From positions 806,001-870,000 of the forward strand of contig NZ_CP062005.1 in NCBI RefSeq assembly GCF_014840935.1: 64,000 nucleotides of DNA. The letters are read 5' to 3'. Both the position numbers and the translations under genes were made by a program. Position 1 is the first letter of the stretch. Each line of letters opens with the position of its first letter. The DNA is from Halomonas sp. YLGW01. GTDB taxonomy: Bacteria; Pseudomonadota; Gammaproteobacteria; Pseudomonadales; Halomonadaceae. Positions 17,447 to 26,229 of the stretch are shown here, piece by piece. The notes beneath the pieces are model-generated. The model worked only from the letters and a program-made list of their open reading frames with translations, did no database searches and was not told the origin of the DNA.

Positions 17447-17690
17447 GGCAGTGATTCCTCTCGACGTGGGCGAACCGGCAGCGCCATCGCCCGGTACAGG
17501 GGAAGGGAGCGCTATCTCCAGCATAGCAGTCGCGTCAGGGCATCGGGCCTGGCTCAGAGGCATGATCAGGGGCAATGAGCTGTAAGCCCAAGGCACCAGG
17601 CAACACCAAAGGGAACACCAGGAGAAAGGGCAGGCCGTCGGCCTTCATGACCTTTTCATTGTCGGTCCAGATTTCACTCGGGGGGTTGCC

Positions 17691-18182
17691 ATGCCGGTAT
17701 CAGCAAACGTTAACCGTGTGTCCGCGGGAGTGGCGGCGGGGATGGCCGCGTTGCTGCTTTCATTCGTCAGCCAGGCGGCCGAGAGCGGGGCGGAACCTAC
17801 CGTGATCGAGCTTCATCAGGTGGCCTGCCAGTTTCTGGAAAGCGAGCATGGCGTCGACCATGACTTCGAGACCGCCCGCAAGACAGACTGCGAGGCGGTC
17901 AATGAGCGCACCGGCGAGGCGCGCCTGGCCAAGGCCAGGGTGCTAGAGCTGGCGCCGGGGGATTACGTCTTCCGGGTCACCAACGTCGATGTGCCCTATG
18001 ATCTCGGCTTCTGGCTGCGTGGCGACGGCCTGATCGATCGCGCCCGCTTGCCCAGCGTCTCCGGTGGCGGCCTGTCTCCCGGGGCCACTCGGGATTATGC
18101 GATCACCCTTGAGCCCGGTGACTATGTGTACTCCTGCCCGCTGAACCCGACCCCGGACTATGCCATCACGGTCAGCGGCTAG
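17691..18182 (+). CDS. Exported cupredoxin-like protein lacking the copper site
   Basis: A 163-residue protein with a signal peptide (hydrophobic stretch AGVAAGMAALLLSFVSQAA, cleavage near residue 30). The remainder resembles a cupredoxin fold: ELAPGDYVFRVTNVDVPYDLGFWLRG corresponds to the strand and loop that normally supply the first histidine, and LEPGDYVYSCPLNPTPDYAITV to the C-terminal ligand loop. The cysteine is present, but no histidine or methionine follows, and the first histidine is absent. So copper binding of the classic type is unlikely. Two cysteines lie at VACQF and KTDCEA. A strong terminator follows. The fold assignment is an inference. Confidence 0.6.
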   Translation: MPVSANVNRVSAGVAAGMAALLLSFVSQAAESGAEPTVIELHQVACQFLESEHGVDHDFETARKTDCEAVNERTGEARLAKARVLELAPGDYVFRVTNVDVPYDLGFWLRGDGLIDRARLPSVSGGGLSPGATRDYAITLEPGDYVYSCPLNPTPDYAITVSG

Positions 18183-18252
18183 GCCCGAGTTTCAGTCCAA
18201 GGAATCCGCTGCTGCCATCTTCGCCGCCCTGGGGGCGAGGGGGTAACCAGCG

Positions 18253-18295
18253 CATCAAAAAGCCGGTCGACTTTCAGGCGACCGGCTTTTTGATG
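18253..18295 (+). terminator. Intrinsic terminator after the cupredoxin-like gene
   Basis: A 17-bp perfect stem (CATCAAAAAGCCGGTCG and its complement) with a 9-base loop, with the T-run inside and after the stem. It insulates the tad locus from upstream transcription. Confidence 0.92.
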
Positions 18296-18387
18296 TTTTC
18301 TCGCGACGACTTCTTCTGATGTCCCTCCCAGTGTCCCCATGAAATCTCAGCCGCTTGGGCGTGCCAATCGCCACTCATCAAACCTAG

Positions 18388-18442
18388 CTGCAAGATAGTC
18401 CTACCCTCCTGCAAGATAGTTACAGCGTAACTGAATGGTAAC
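18388..18442 (+). promoter_or_regulatory. Putative regulator sites upstream of flp
   Basis: CTGCAAGATAGT occurs at 18388-18399 and again at 18409-18420, exactly 21 bases apart. The second copy runs into the palindrome GTTACAGCGTAAC (18419-18431), with a further GTAAC at 18438-18442. Two direct repeats two helical turns apart suggest an activator or repressor. The remainder of 18296-18541 holds no gene and no strong sigma70 promoter by eye. Confidence 0.5.
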
Positions 18443-18541
18443 AACGATGCTTGTTCCCGTAAGCCGTTGGCACAACGCGATCGGCTTGGGCCGGCCCGGC
18501 ACAACGGGCATCTCACGTGAAGACGCAAGGGAGTTCAACTC

Positions 18542-18751
18542 ATGAACAAGCTGATGATGGGTGTGAAGCGGTTCTGGCAGGAAGAGGAAGGCACCGAGGT
18601 CGTGGAATGGGCGCTGGTCGGTGGGCTGATCGTGGCCGCTGGGGCAGGAGTATATTCACTTATTGGGGCACAAGTTGCTGCAAAGATGGATTCTCTTTTG
18701 AACACTGTTAATGGTACTGCTACGTATGAACCGCCCTCCACTGATGGGTAA
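18542..18751 (+). CDS. flp: Flp-type pilin (Tad pilus major subunit)
   Basis: A 69-residue Flp prepilin, the subunit polymerised into the Tad pilus. The leader MNKLMMGVKRFWQEEEG ends in the Gly processed by the TadV peptidase; the mature part starts TEVVEWALVGGLIVAAG, with the required Glu at +5 but Trp at +6 where Tyr is usual. A single hydrophobic helix follows and the C-terminus is short. Codon use in the second half (GTATATTCACTTATT...) is more AT-rich than in neighbours. AAGGGAG precedes the ATG. A hairpin downstream probably reduces read-through into the rest of the locus. Confidence 0.93.
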   Translation: MNKLMMGVKRFWQEEEGTEVVEWALVGGLIVAAGAGVYSLIGAQVAAKMDSLLNTVNGTATYEPPSTDG

Positions 18752-18760
18752 GTAGTTAAG

Positions 18761-18790
18761 CAGGGCGCCTGTTTCGTGGGTGCCCTGTTC
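18761..18790 (+). terminator. Attenuator-like hairpin between flp and tadV
   Basis: A 9-bp stem with one G-U pair (CAGGGCGCC / GGTGCCCTG) and a 9-base loop followed by TTCTATT. The weak U-run suits partial termination, giving more pilin than assembly proteins. Confidence 0.55.
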
Positions 18791-18820
18791 TATTGTGTGG
18801 CGATGATTAAGGAGGAAAGA

Positions 18821-19360
18821 ATGATAAGTGAGGGAGTAGGAGTTTATCTACTGCTATCTCTAATCGCATGCGCCACAGCATGGGATATAAGAACGCGGCG
18901 CATCCCGAATGCGCTTGTTATGGCCGGGGCCGCGCTGGGTATTCTGCTGCAGGGAATGCAGGCAGGATCGAGCGGTGTCCTGGCCGCCCTTTTCGGCCTG
19001 GGCGCTGGGCTCGCCGTGCTTCTGCCAGGCTATTTGCTGGGCTTTACCGGTGCTGGCGATGTCAAGCTGATGGCTGCAGTGGGCACCTTTCTTGGCGCTA
19101 AAGGCGTCCTTATGGCGGCAATATTCAGTATCGGCGTGGGCGGGGTGATCGCACTGGGGTTTGCCGCCAGCAGCCTGGTTGCGGGTACATCTATAGGGCC
19201 TTGGAGTCGCTACTCGCTGATGTTTCGCACTCTTATTGCTACTGGTAAGCCTATTTATATAACTCCTGAAGAGGGTGAGGTTATGGGCAAGAAGTTCCCC
19301 TTCGCCGTCTCTATCGCTTTGGGTACCTGTGGGTACCTTTTCTGGATGTACACGCACTGA
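18821..19360 (+). CDS. tadV: Tad prepilin peptidase (A24 family)
   Basis: A 179-residue polytopic aspartic peptidase that removes the leader of Flp and of TadE-type pseudopilins. The two catalytic aspartates are in ATAWDIRTRRIPN and in GAGDVKLMAAVG. It has about five or six hydrophobic segments and lacks the N-methylase domain of PilD, as usual for TadV/CpaA. The ATG at 18821 has AAGGAGGAAAGA upstream; the longer frame overlapping the hairpin is rejected. It follows flp by 69 bases. Confidence 0.92.
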   Translation: MISEGVGVYLLLSLIACATAWDIRTRRIPNALVMAGAALGILLQGMQAGSSGVLAALFGLGAGLAVLLPGYLLGFTGAGDVKLMAAVGTFLGAKGVLMAAIFSIGVGGVIALGFAASSLVAGTSIGPWSRYSLMFRTLIATGKPIYITPEEGEVMGKKFPFAVSIALGTCGYLFWMYTH

Positions 19361-19402
19361 TATTCAGAGCAATAGGGATATCTTTCAGAGGAGAATTCCC
19401 CG

Positions 19403-20761
19403 ATGAGTCTCGCGCCACTTAATACCGATAATGATCAGGACGCTGGCCAGAAAATTCTGGCGGGGCCGTCGGAAATCGCCAATGCCATGCGACCCGCAAC
19501 GATAGCAGAGACGGGGCTGGATCTTCTGTATATCGCCGACCTGCTGTCCAAGCAGCTTTTTGAAGCCGGCGTACTCGACATGCGGGAACTTAGCCAGCGC
19601 AGTGCGCTATCGGGGGCGGTAGTCGAGGAGGTCTGTCACTTCCTGCGTGACGAGCGACGCATCGAGCTGCGAGGTGCCGGCAGCGGCGGTAGCCTGCGAT
19701 ATGGCCTGACCGACTTGGGCCGCGCGGCGGCGCTGGAGGCCCTCGCCCGGGACGGTTACAGCGGCCCGGCGCCGGTCACCCTGGAGGACTACACCCGCCG
19801 GGTGGCCCACCAGACCATGAAGGGGGTGGGCATCGATAGGGAACGGGTCTTCGAGGCCTTCGCGGATATGGTCATTCCCCCGGAACGGCTCGATCAGCTC
19901 GTCCCGGCACTGGTCTCGGGCCGCGCCATGCTCCTGTATGGCGATGCCGGTACCGGCAAGAGTTATACCGCCCGTCACCTGGCACGACTATTGCCCGGTG
20001 AGGTGCTCATTCCCCACGCCATCATGGTGGCGGGCAAGGCGCTGCGCTGCTTCGATGGTGGCGTGCATGAGCCTGTGGCCAATGACATCCCCTCGCCATT
20101 GGCGAGCCTATACCTGGAGCGTGGCCATGACCCGCGCTATGTCTGCTGCCACCGCCCCTGCGTGGTCACCGGTGGCGAGTTGACGCTCAATATGCTTGAA
20201 GTCCAGTACGACCCGGCCACCCGCATCCATCATGCGCCGCTACAGCTCAAGGCCAACAACGGCATGCTGGTGATCGATGACCTGGGGCGTCAGCGCATGG
20301 CGCCCATGGAGCTCTTCAATCGCTGGATCGTCCCGATGGAGGAGCGCATTGATTACCTGACGCTGAGCAGTGGCCAGCACTTTCGCATTCCCTTCGATGT
20401 GGCTCTGGTGTTCTCCTCGAATTTTGATCCGCTGAGCCTGATTGATCCCGCTTTCCTGCGTCGCATCGGCTACAAGATACGTTTTTCCTGCTTAGGCCGG
20501 GACGACTACCTGACCCTCTGGCAGCAGGAGTGTTTGGCCAACGGCATCGACTACAACGAGCGACTGGCCACCTTTGTGATTGATGAGTTGTACCAACGCC
20601 GCGAGGTGGCGCTCCTGCCCTGTCACCCACGAGACCTCATCGGGCTGGCCGTGGATTACCTGCGTTATCAGGGACATGACCAGCTTTCCAAGTCGGCCCT
20701 CTACTGGGCCTGGCAGAACTACTTCGTCGAATTGGGTGATTCCGGGAGGGATGCGTCATGA
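19403..20761 (+). CDS. AAA+ ATPase with N-terminal winged helix, embedded in the tad locus
   Basis: A 452-residue protein not part of the canonical Tad set. Residues about 35-115 resemble a winged-helix domain (LLYIADLLSKQLFEAG ... LRYGLTDLGRAAALEAL). The ATPase module follows: Walker A GDAGTGKS at about 180-187, Walker B LVIDD at about 289-293, sensor-1 FSSN at about 337-340 and a plausible arginine finger in PAFLRRIGYK. A cysteine/histidine cluster (YVCCHRPC, about 247-253) sits between Walker A and B. Its stop overlaps cpaB by four bases, so it is translated with the assembly genes. Possible roles are remodelling of pilus proteins or regulation; neither is demonstrated. Confidence 0.85.
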   Translation: MSLAPLNTDNDQDAGQKILAGPSEIANAMRPATIAETGLDLLYIADLLSKQLFEAGVLDMRELSQRSALSGAVVEEVCHFLRDERRIELRGAGSGGSLRYGLTDLGRAAALEALARDGYSGPAPVTLEDYTRRVAHQTMKGVGIDRERVFEAFADMVIPPERLDQLVPALVSGRAMLLYGDAGTGKSYTARHLARLLPGEVLIPHAIMVAGKALRCFDGGVHEPVANDIPSPLASLYLERGHDPRYVCCHRPCVVTGGELTLNMLEVQYDPATRIHHAPLQLKANNGMLVIDDLGRQRMAPMELFNRWIVPMEERIDYLTLSSGQHFRIPFDVALVFSSNFDPLSLIDPAFLRRIGYKIRFSCLGRDDYLTLWQQECLANGIDYNERLATFVIDELYQRREVALLPCHPRDLIGLAVDYLRYQGHDQLSKSALYWAWQNYFVELGDSGRDAS

Positions 20762-21555
20762 AAAAGCAGGGTGTGGTGTTGATGTTGGGGGTGTCACTGG
20801 TGATGGCCTTTGGGGCCGCTATGGTGGCGAAGAACTGGATGAAGGCTCAGTCGGGTGACGATGGCCTGAGCGATGTGGCGCAGGTGGTGGTAGCCACCTT
20901 GCAGATTCCCTTTGGCTCCACGGTACAGGCCTCAGACCTGAAGATGCTGGAGCTGCCTCCGAATGCGATTCCCGCGGGAAGCTTTCACAGCATTGAGAGC
21001 GTGGTGGGGCGGGTCAGCAACCAGGTCATCTACCCGGGCGAGATCGTGCTGGAAGGGCGGGTGGCCGAGCATATGGGAGGCAGCGCCCTGGCGGCGGTGC
21101 TCGAGCACGGCAAGCGCGCCATGAGCGTGCGAGTCGACGACGTGGTTGGGGTGGCGGGCTTCCTGCTGCCGGGCAATCGGGTGGATATCGTCTCCGCCAG
21201 GCGCGATGGAGGCAGCAACCGTAGCGTCAAGTCGGAGACCATCCTGAGCGACATCAAGGTGCTGGCGGTGGATCAGATCGCCTCTCAGGACCGAAACGGC
21301 CCGGTGATCGTGCGGGCGGTGACCCTCGAGGTCGATCCTCGCCAGGCCGAGAAGCTGGTCGAAGCTACTCAGGAAGGCAAGGTTCAGCTGACGCTGCGTA
21401 ATCCCATGGATAACGAAGAAGATGACTTCATGACCGCTCAGCTGCCCAAGCCCGAAACAGTGGCCGTGGCGCCTCGGCCTGTGCTTCGGGCCGTAAGTCA
21501 GCGAGTCAATGTGATTCGCGGTACCCAGATGAGCTCGGTCACGGTCAGAAATTGA
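20758..21555 (+). CDS. cpaB: Flp pilus assembly protein CpaB/RcpC
   Basis: A 265-residue protein with an N-terminal membrane anchor or signal (GVVLMLGVSLVMAFGAAMVAK) and a SAF-like domain: VVATLQIPFGSTVQASDLK, then RAMSVRVDDVVGVAGFLLPGNRVDIV, LEVDPRQAEKLVEATQEGKVQLTLRNP. This is the CpaB/RcpC pattern; the protein is periplasmic and associates with the secretin. It overlaps the AAA+ gene by ATGA and is followed directly by cpaC. Confidence 0.93.
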   Translation: MKKQGVVLMLGVSLVMAFGAAMVAKNWMKAQSGDDGLSDVAQVVVATLQIPFGSTVQASDLKMLELPPNAIPAGSFHSIESVVGRVSNQVIYPGEIVLEGRVAEHMGGSALAAVLEHGKRAMSVRVDDVVGVAGFLLPGNRVDIVSARRDGGSNRSVKSETILSDIKVLAVDQIASQDRNGPVIVRAVTLEVDPRQAEKLVEATQEGKVQLTLRNPMDNEEDDFMTAQLPKPETVAVAPRPVLRAVSQRVNVIRGTQMSSVTVRN

Positions 21556-21608
21556 ACGCCATGATGACTAACAGCGGCAGGATCTATTCGCGTCAGTGGG
21601 AGAGTGCT

Positions 21609-23180
21609 ATGGACAGGCAAAGGGAAATCGGGAAGTGGGTAGTGGTGGCTGTGCTGGTCCTGCTGGCTGGCCTCTGGGCAGAGGTTGTCAGCGCCCAGGC
21701 CCTGGAGCGCAGCATCGCCATGCCCTATCAGGGGCGCTCGGCGGCGGTGGCGGTAGCGGTCAACAAGTCTCAGGTACTGGAGTTTCCGCGGCCGGTGAAG
21801 ATCCTGTCGATCGGCAACCCGAATATCGCCGATATCGTGGTGGTGCGCTCGCGCCAGGTCTATGTACTGGGCAAGACGTTGGGCACTACCAACGTGGTGC
21901 TGTGGGATCAGAATGAACGGGTTCAGGGCATGCTGAATGTCACCGTGACCCATGATCTCGATACGCTCAAGCTGCATCTGCACGACATGCTGCCTGACGA
22001 GAACATCCAGGTGCGCTCGGCCCAGAACAGCATCGTGCTGAGTGGAGAGGTGTCCAGCGCCGAGCGCATGGAGACGGCGCTGCGCCTCGCCCAGCATTTC
22101 TCGGCAGGCGACGAGGGCGGTGCCCAGGTGATCAATCTGATGCAGGTCGGTGGCGCCCAGCAGGTGATGCTGGAGGTCAAGGTGGCCGAGGTCTCCCGCT
22201 CGCTGGTCAAACGCCTGGAAACCGACTTCAACGTCTTCAACGTCGGCTCGTCGGCCCTGCAACTGGGAGCGGTGAAGGGCGGGGCAAGTTTTCCAGATGC
22301 CTTGTTCTCGGGAAATGGTGCGACGGGGCGTGCTCCAGCGTTGTTGTCAGGCTCCGTTGTCGGGCCGGCTGTGAGTGAGTTTGCACCGACAACGGCCACC
22401 ATCGAAGACGCCGGCATTTTCGCCAGCTACCTGCGCGACGACTATCTGCTGAACCTGGTGCTTGACGCCGCTAACCGCGAGGGGGTGGCCAAGATTCTCG
22501 CCGAGCCCAACCTCACCACCCTGACCGGCCAGCCCGCACAGTTTCTCGCTGGCGGAGAGTTCCCGATTCCCGTGCCCCAGGGCGATGGCCAGATCACCAT
22601 CGAGAACAAGGAATTCGGCGTCGGGCTGCGTTTCCTGCCGGTGGTGCTGAATTCCGGCAGCATCAACCTGAAGGTGGATGTCTCGGTCTCTGAGCTTACT
22701 GCAAGCAACAGCCTGGTGGTGGGGGTAGGTGAGCAGTCGTCTTCGCAGTTCTTCGTGCCGGCACTGACCAAACGCAGTGCGAGCTCTACCGTAGAGCTTG
22801 CCACCGGCCAGACCATCGCCATCGCCGGGATGCTCAACGAGAGCCTGCAGGAAAACATCTCAAAGTTCCCGGGGCTTGGTGACGTGCCGGTCATCGGTGC
22901 GCTGTTTCGAAGCCAGGAGTTCGTCAAGGAACAGACCGAGTTGGTGATCTTCGTCACCCCGCGCTTGGCGCGCGCCTATGAGCCTGACCTGGCGCGCCTG
23001 CCTACCGGCTCCTTCGTGCCCCCGAGCGACGTCGAGTTCTACCTCATGGGGCGCTTTAATGGCCGCGATGAGGCCGATCAGCCGAAGCCCCGGCGTGCGA
23101 ATCGCTCCAGCATGGACATGCAGTTGATGTCGAGCCGTCGCGAAGGCGGCACCGAAGGCCAGTTCGGCCATGACCTCTGA
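21609..23180 (+). CDS. cpaC: Tad secretin CpaC/RcpA
   Basis: The outer-membrane pore of the Tad apparatus. With the ATG at 21609 (GGGAGAG upstream) the protein is 523 residues and starts MDRQREIGKWVVVAVLVLL, a normal signal peptide ending near VSAQA. A TTG or ATG at 21552/21561 would add an odd N-terminal tail. The N-terminal domain holds the PilN/BON-like part (VLEFPRPVKILSIGNPNIADIVVV, GEVSSAERMETALRLA). The C-terminal secretin domain includes LAEPNLTTLTGQPAQFLAGGEFPIP, TKRSASSTVELATGQTIAIAGML and the VPVIGALFRS, ELVIFVTPRL signatures. A 40-residue charged tail follows. Confidence 0.94.
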   Translation: MDRQREIGKWVVVAVLVLLAGLWAEVVSAQALERSIAMPYQGRSAAVAVAVNKSQVLEFPRPVKILSIGNPNIADIVVVRSRQVYVLGKTLGTTNVVLWDQNERVQGMLNVTVTHDLDTLKLHLHDMLPDENIQVRSAQNSIVLSGEVSSAERMETALRLAQHFSAGDEGGAQVINLMQVGGAQQVMLEVKVAEVSRSLVKRLETDFNVFNVGSSALQLGAVKGGASFPDALFSGNGATGRAPALLSGSVVGPAVSEFAPTTATIEDAGIFASYLRDDYLLNLVLDAANREGVAKILAEPNLTTLTGQPAQFLAGGEFPIPVPQGDGQITIENKEFGVGLRFLPVVLNSGSINLKVDVSVSELTASNSLVVGVGEQSSSQFFVPALTKRSASSTVELATGQTIAIAGMLNESLQENISKFPGLGDVPVIGALFRSQEFVKEQTELVIFVTPRLARAYEPDLARLPTGSFVPPSDVEFYLMGRFNGRDEADQPKPRRANRSSMDMQLMSSRREGGTEGQFGHDL

Positions 23181-23202
23181 TTCGCGCCCGGGAGAATCCA
23201 CC

Positions 23203-23484
23203 ATGTCGCATTCACTGATTGTTCTGCCCCGTGCTGTTTTGCACCGCTTCGCCGTGGCGAGTCTCATGTCCCTGGTGCTGGTCGGTGGGCTCACCGCCTG
23301 CGCGGGGCAGCCAGGCGCCGACCTGCCGCCCTATGGCGATACCGTGCGCCACATGATCGAGACCCAGACCTACCACCCGGGAGATCCCGTTTCGCCGACC
23401 AGCGGGCGCAAGGTGGCGGGCGCCCTGGAAGGCTATCGTCAGCCCGCCGCGGCGTATCCGCCGTCGAGCATGTCGCTGCCCTGA
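23203..23484 (+). CDS. Small Tad-locus lipoprotein
   Basis: A 93-residue lipoprotein: hydrophobic FAVASLMSLVLVGGLTAC with lipobox LTAC at about residue 35. The mature part is about 60 residues, with a conserved-looking YGDTVRHMIETQTYHPGDP block. It occupies the place of cpaD/rcpB between the secretin and tadZ and probably plays the corresponding secretin-associated role, though it is shorter than typical CpaD and lacks clear sequence identity. The start at 23203 follows GGGAGAATCCACC; a frame beginning inside cpaC is rejected. Confidence 0.7.
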   Translation: MSHSLIVLPRAVLHRFAVASLMSLVLVGGLTACAGQPGADLPPYGDTVRHMIETQTYHPGDPVSPTSGRKVAGALEGYRQPAAAYPPSSMSLP

Positions 23485-23568
23485 GTGGGCATTTCGACAG
23501 GCAAGTCTGGCCAGGACAAGGTGCAAGGGCTGCTGACTACGGGATCGTCACTTTAGAAGGGGAACACC

Positions 23569-24756
23569 ATGCGGTATCGACTGGAGATTCTGCTGGCAGG
23601 ACGCGCCCGGGACGAGCTCGAGTGCCTGGAGACGCTGCTTCGCAGCCAGGGAGACATCAGGGCCACCACCAAGGTGATCGTCAACGGCCACGCCGATCCG
23701 CTGCATGGGGTGTCGCCACTGCCGGATGCGCTGATCCTGCTGGCCAGCGAACGCTGGGAGGCCGAGCTCACCGCGCTCTGGGAGCGGCCGGCGGCCGAGC
23801 GCCCGCCGCTGCTGGTGGTCGGCCCCAAGGGGAATGTCGATCTGATTCGCTTGGCCATGCGAGCGGGAGCCCGGGACTTCTTCTCACCGCCGATCGATGA
23901 CGGCGAGATTACCCAGTTCATTCGCCAACTGGCGCGGGATAAGGTCGCCGACCCTCAGCAGCCCCGTGCTCGCATGACCGCGGTCATCAATGCCAAGGGA
24001 GGGTCGGGTGCCAGCATGGTGGCTGCCAACCTTACTCATATCCTTGCCAGTCAGGAGCGGCGCAGTCTGCTGCTGGACCTGGACGTGCAGTTCGGGTCGC
24101 TACCCCTGTACTTCAACATGGCGCCCCACAATGGCCTGGTGCGTGCGCTCGAAGAAGCCGACAGCCTGGATGCCGTGGCGCTGGAGGGCTATGTGCAGAC
24201 CCACGACAGCGGCGTGGACCTGCTGGCCTCGTCGCCGGACGACATGGTGACCGTTGCGGAGGTGCCGGAATCCCGGGTCGAGCTGCTGCTCGATGTACTC
24301 GGCCAGGCCTATGACGAGGTCATCATCGATTTGCCCCGCTGGGTGGGCGGACCCACCGCAGCGGTGCTCGAGCGGGCCGATCGGATTCTGGTGGTGCTTG
24401 AGCAGAGCGTGGCCCACCTGCGTGACGCCCAACGGCTGCGCGATATCCTGCGCCACGAACTCAAGCTGACCCAGACCCGAATGTTGCTGGTGGTCAACCG
24501 CTACGACAAGCACAACGACGTGGGCCTGTCGGCGATTCGGGATGCCCTGCCGGGCATGGCGATCCTGACGTTGCCCAATGACTTCCGCCGTGTCAGCCAG
24601 AGCATCAATGTGGGCAGTCCCCTGCTGGAGATGGCGCCCAAGGCACCGGTGACCAAGGCGCTCAAGTCGCTGGCCGAATCGCTTAACGACGAAACAGAAG
24701 CGCCGGCGCCTCGCTCTGGCCGGTTGTCCCTGCTGGGCTGGGCCCTGCGGAATTGA
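23569..24756 (+). CDS. tadZ: Tad pilus localisation ATPase TadZ/CpaE
   Basis: A 395-residue MinD/ParA-like ATPase that places the Tad apparatus at the cell pole. Residues 1-~125 form an atypical receiver-like domain; the ATPase begins with VINAKGGSGASMVAANLTH (deviant Walker A, about 140-158), then LLLDLDVQFGSLPLYF, VIIDLPRWVGGPT and LVVNRYDKHNDVG. The ATG follows AGAAGGGG. It lies 84 bases after the lipoprotein gene and 93 bases before tadA. Confidence 0.93.
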   Translation: MRYRLEILLAGRARDELECLETLLRSQGDIRATTKVIVNGHADPLHGVSPLPDALILLASERWEAELTALWERPAAERPPLLVVGPKGNVDLIRLAMRAGARDFFSPPIDDGEITQFIRQLARDKVADPQQPRARMTAVINAKGGSGASMVAANLTHILASQERRSLLLDLDVQFGSLPLYFNMAPHNGLVRALEEADSLDAVALEGYVQTHDSGVDLLASSPDDMVTVAEVPESRVELLLDVLGQAYDEVIIDLPRWVGGPTAAVLERADRILVVLEQSVAHLRDAQRLRDILRHELKLTQTRMLLVVNRYDKHNDVGLSAIRDALPGMAILTLPNDFRRVSQSINVGSPLLEMAPKAPVTKALKSLAESLNDETEAPAPRSGRLSLLGWALRN

Positions 24757-24849
24757 GGGCAATCGCATGTGGCCTGGCTCACAGGGCGTTGTCCCTGATG
24801 GCGCCACCTATGCCATCCCTTATGGCTGCCCTTATGGAGAGCAATACCC

Positions 24850-26229
24850 ATGAACTTTCGTGAACGCGTGACCAACGATGGTGCTCAGGATGCTCCAAGG
24901 ACCCAGTGGGGCCTGAAGGCATCGCGCAATGCGACCCAGGGACTGTCCGGTGCCGAGCAGGAATGCAAGCAGCAGATATTCAAGAAGCTGGTCAAGGTGC
25001 TCGACCTGTCGCTGCTGGGCAGTCTCGATGAACGGGAGGCGCGCAACCAGATTCAGCAGGTCTGCGAGGCGCTGATGAGTGAGGAAGCGCTGCCCTTCAA
25101 CGTCGCGGTGCGCCAACGCATCGTCACCGAACTGCAGGACGAGGTGCTGGGTCTCGGGCCGCTGGAAGCCTTGCTGGCCGACAAGAGCGTCTCCGACATC
25201 CTGGTCAACGGCACCACGCCGATCTTCGTCGAGCGCAGCGGCAAGCTCGAGCAGACCCAGCTGCGCTTCGACAGCGATCGCCACCTGATGACCATCATCG
25301 ATCGCATCGTCTCGAGCGTAGGCCGCCGCATCGATGAGTCGTCGCCGATGGTGGATGCTCGCCTCAAGGACGGCTCTCGTGTCAATGCGGTGATTCCGCC
25401 GCTGGCCATCGACGGGCCGATGCTGTCGATTCGCCGCTTCGCCGTGGAGCGGCTGAACGCCGAGAACCTGGTGGAGATCGGCACCCTGACGCCGGTAATG
25501 GCCGAGCTGCTGGAGCGTATCGTTCAGGCTCGCCTCAATGTGCTGGTCTCGGGCGGGACCGGGGCGGGCAAGACGACTCTTCTCAACATCCTTTCGGGCT
25601 TCATTCCCCATCGTGAGCGCATCGTCACCATCGAGGACTCGGCGGAGCTGCAGCTCCAGCAGCCTCATGTTGTTCGGTTGGAGACCCGGCCGCCGAACAT
25701 CGAGGGGCGCGGCGAGGTCACGCAGCGCGACCTGGTCAAGAACAGCCTGCGCATGCGCCCGGACCGCATCATTCTCGGCGAGGTGCGCGGCAGCGAGGCC
25801 TTCGACATGCTCCAGGCCATGAACACCGGCCACGACGGTTCACTGACCACCATCCACGCCAATACGCCTCGCGATGCCCTGAGCCGCATCGAGAGCATGG
25901 TGGCCATGTGCGGCTTTCAGTTGCCGGCGGCGGCCCTGCGCGCCCAGATCGCCTCGGCCATGGATGTGGTGGTGCAGGTCGAGCGCATGGAGGATGGCAA
26001 GCGCCGGGTGGTCAGCGTGCAGGAGATCAACGGCCAGGAAGGCGACATCATCACCATGTCCGAGATTTTCCGCTTCCAGCGGGACGGCCTCGATGAACAG
26101 GGCAACGTCATGGGCTCCTATCAGGCGACCGGGGTGGTACCGGGCTTCTACGACTACCTCAAGCGGCGCGGCCTGGCGCCCGATCTCCATGTGTTCCAGG
26201 TACAGGGAGGGCAGCGGCCATGGAATTGA
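24850..26229 (+). CDS. tadA: Tad secretion ATPase TadA/CpaF
   Basis: The cytoplasmic motor that powers Flp polymerisation. The 459 residues include an N-terminal helical part, [37 protein letters not shown], Walker A GGTGAGKT at about 235-242, the Asp box [12 protein letters not shown], Walker [17 protein letters not shown] and the His box [18 protein letters not shown]. All catalytic motifs are intact. It overlaps tadB by ten bases, so the two are coupled. Confidence 0.96.
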   Translation: MNFRERVTNDGAQDAPRTQWGLKASRNATQGLSGAEQECKQQIFKKLVKVLDLSLLGSLDEREARNQIQQVCEALMSEEALPFNVAVRQRIVTELQDEVLGLGPLEALLADKSVSDILVNGTTPIFVERSGKLEQTQLRFDSDRHLMTIIDRIVSSVGRRIDESSPMVDARLKDGSRVNAVIPPLAIDGPMLSIRRFAVERLNAENLVEIGTLTPVMAELLERIVQARLNVLVSGGTGAGKTTLLNILSGFIPHRERIVTIEDSAELQLQQPHVVRLETRPPNIEGRGEVTQRDLVKNSLRMRPDRIILGEVRGSEAFDMLQAMNTGHDGSLTTIHANTPRDALSRIESMVAMCGFQLPAAALRAQIASAMDVVVQVERMEDGKRRVVSVQEINGQEGDIITMSEIFRFQRDGLDEQGNVMGSYQATGVVPGFYDYLKRRGLAPDLHVFQVQGGQRPWN

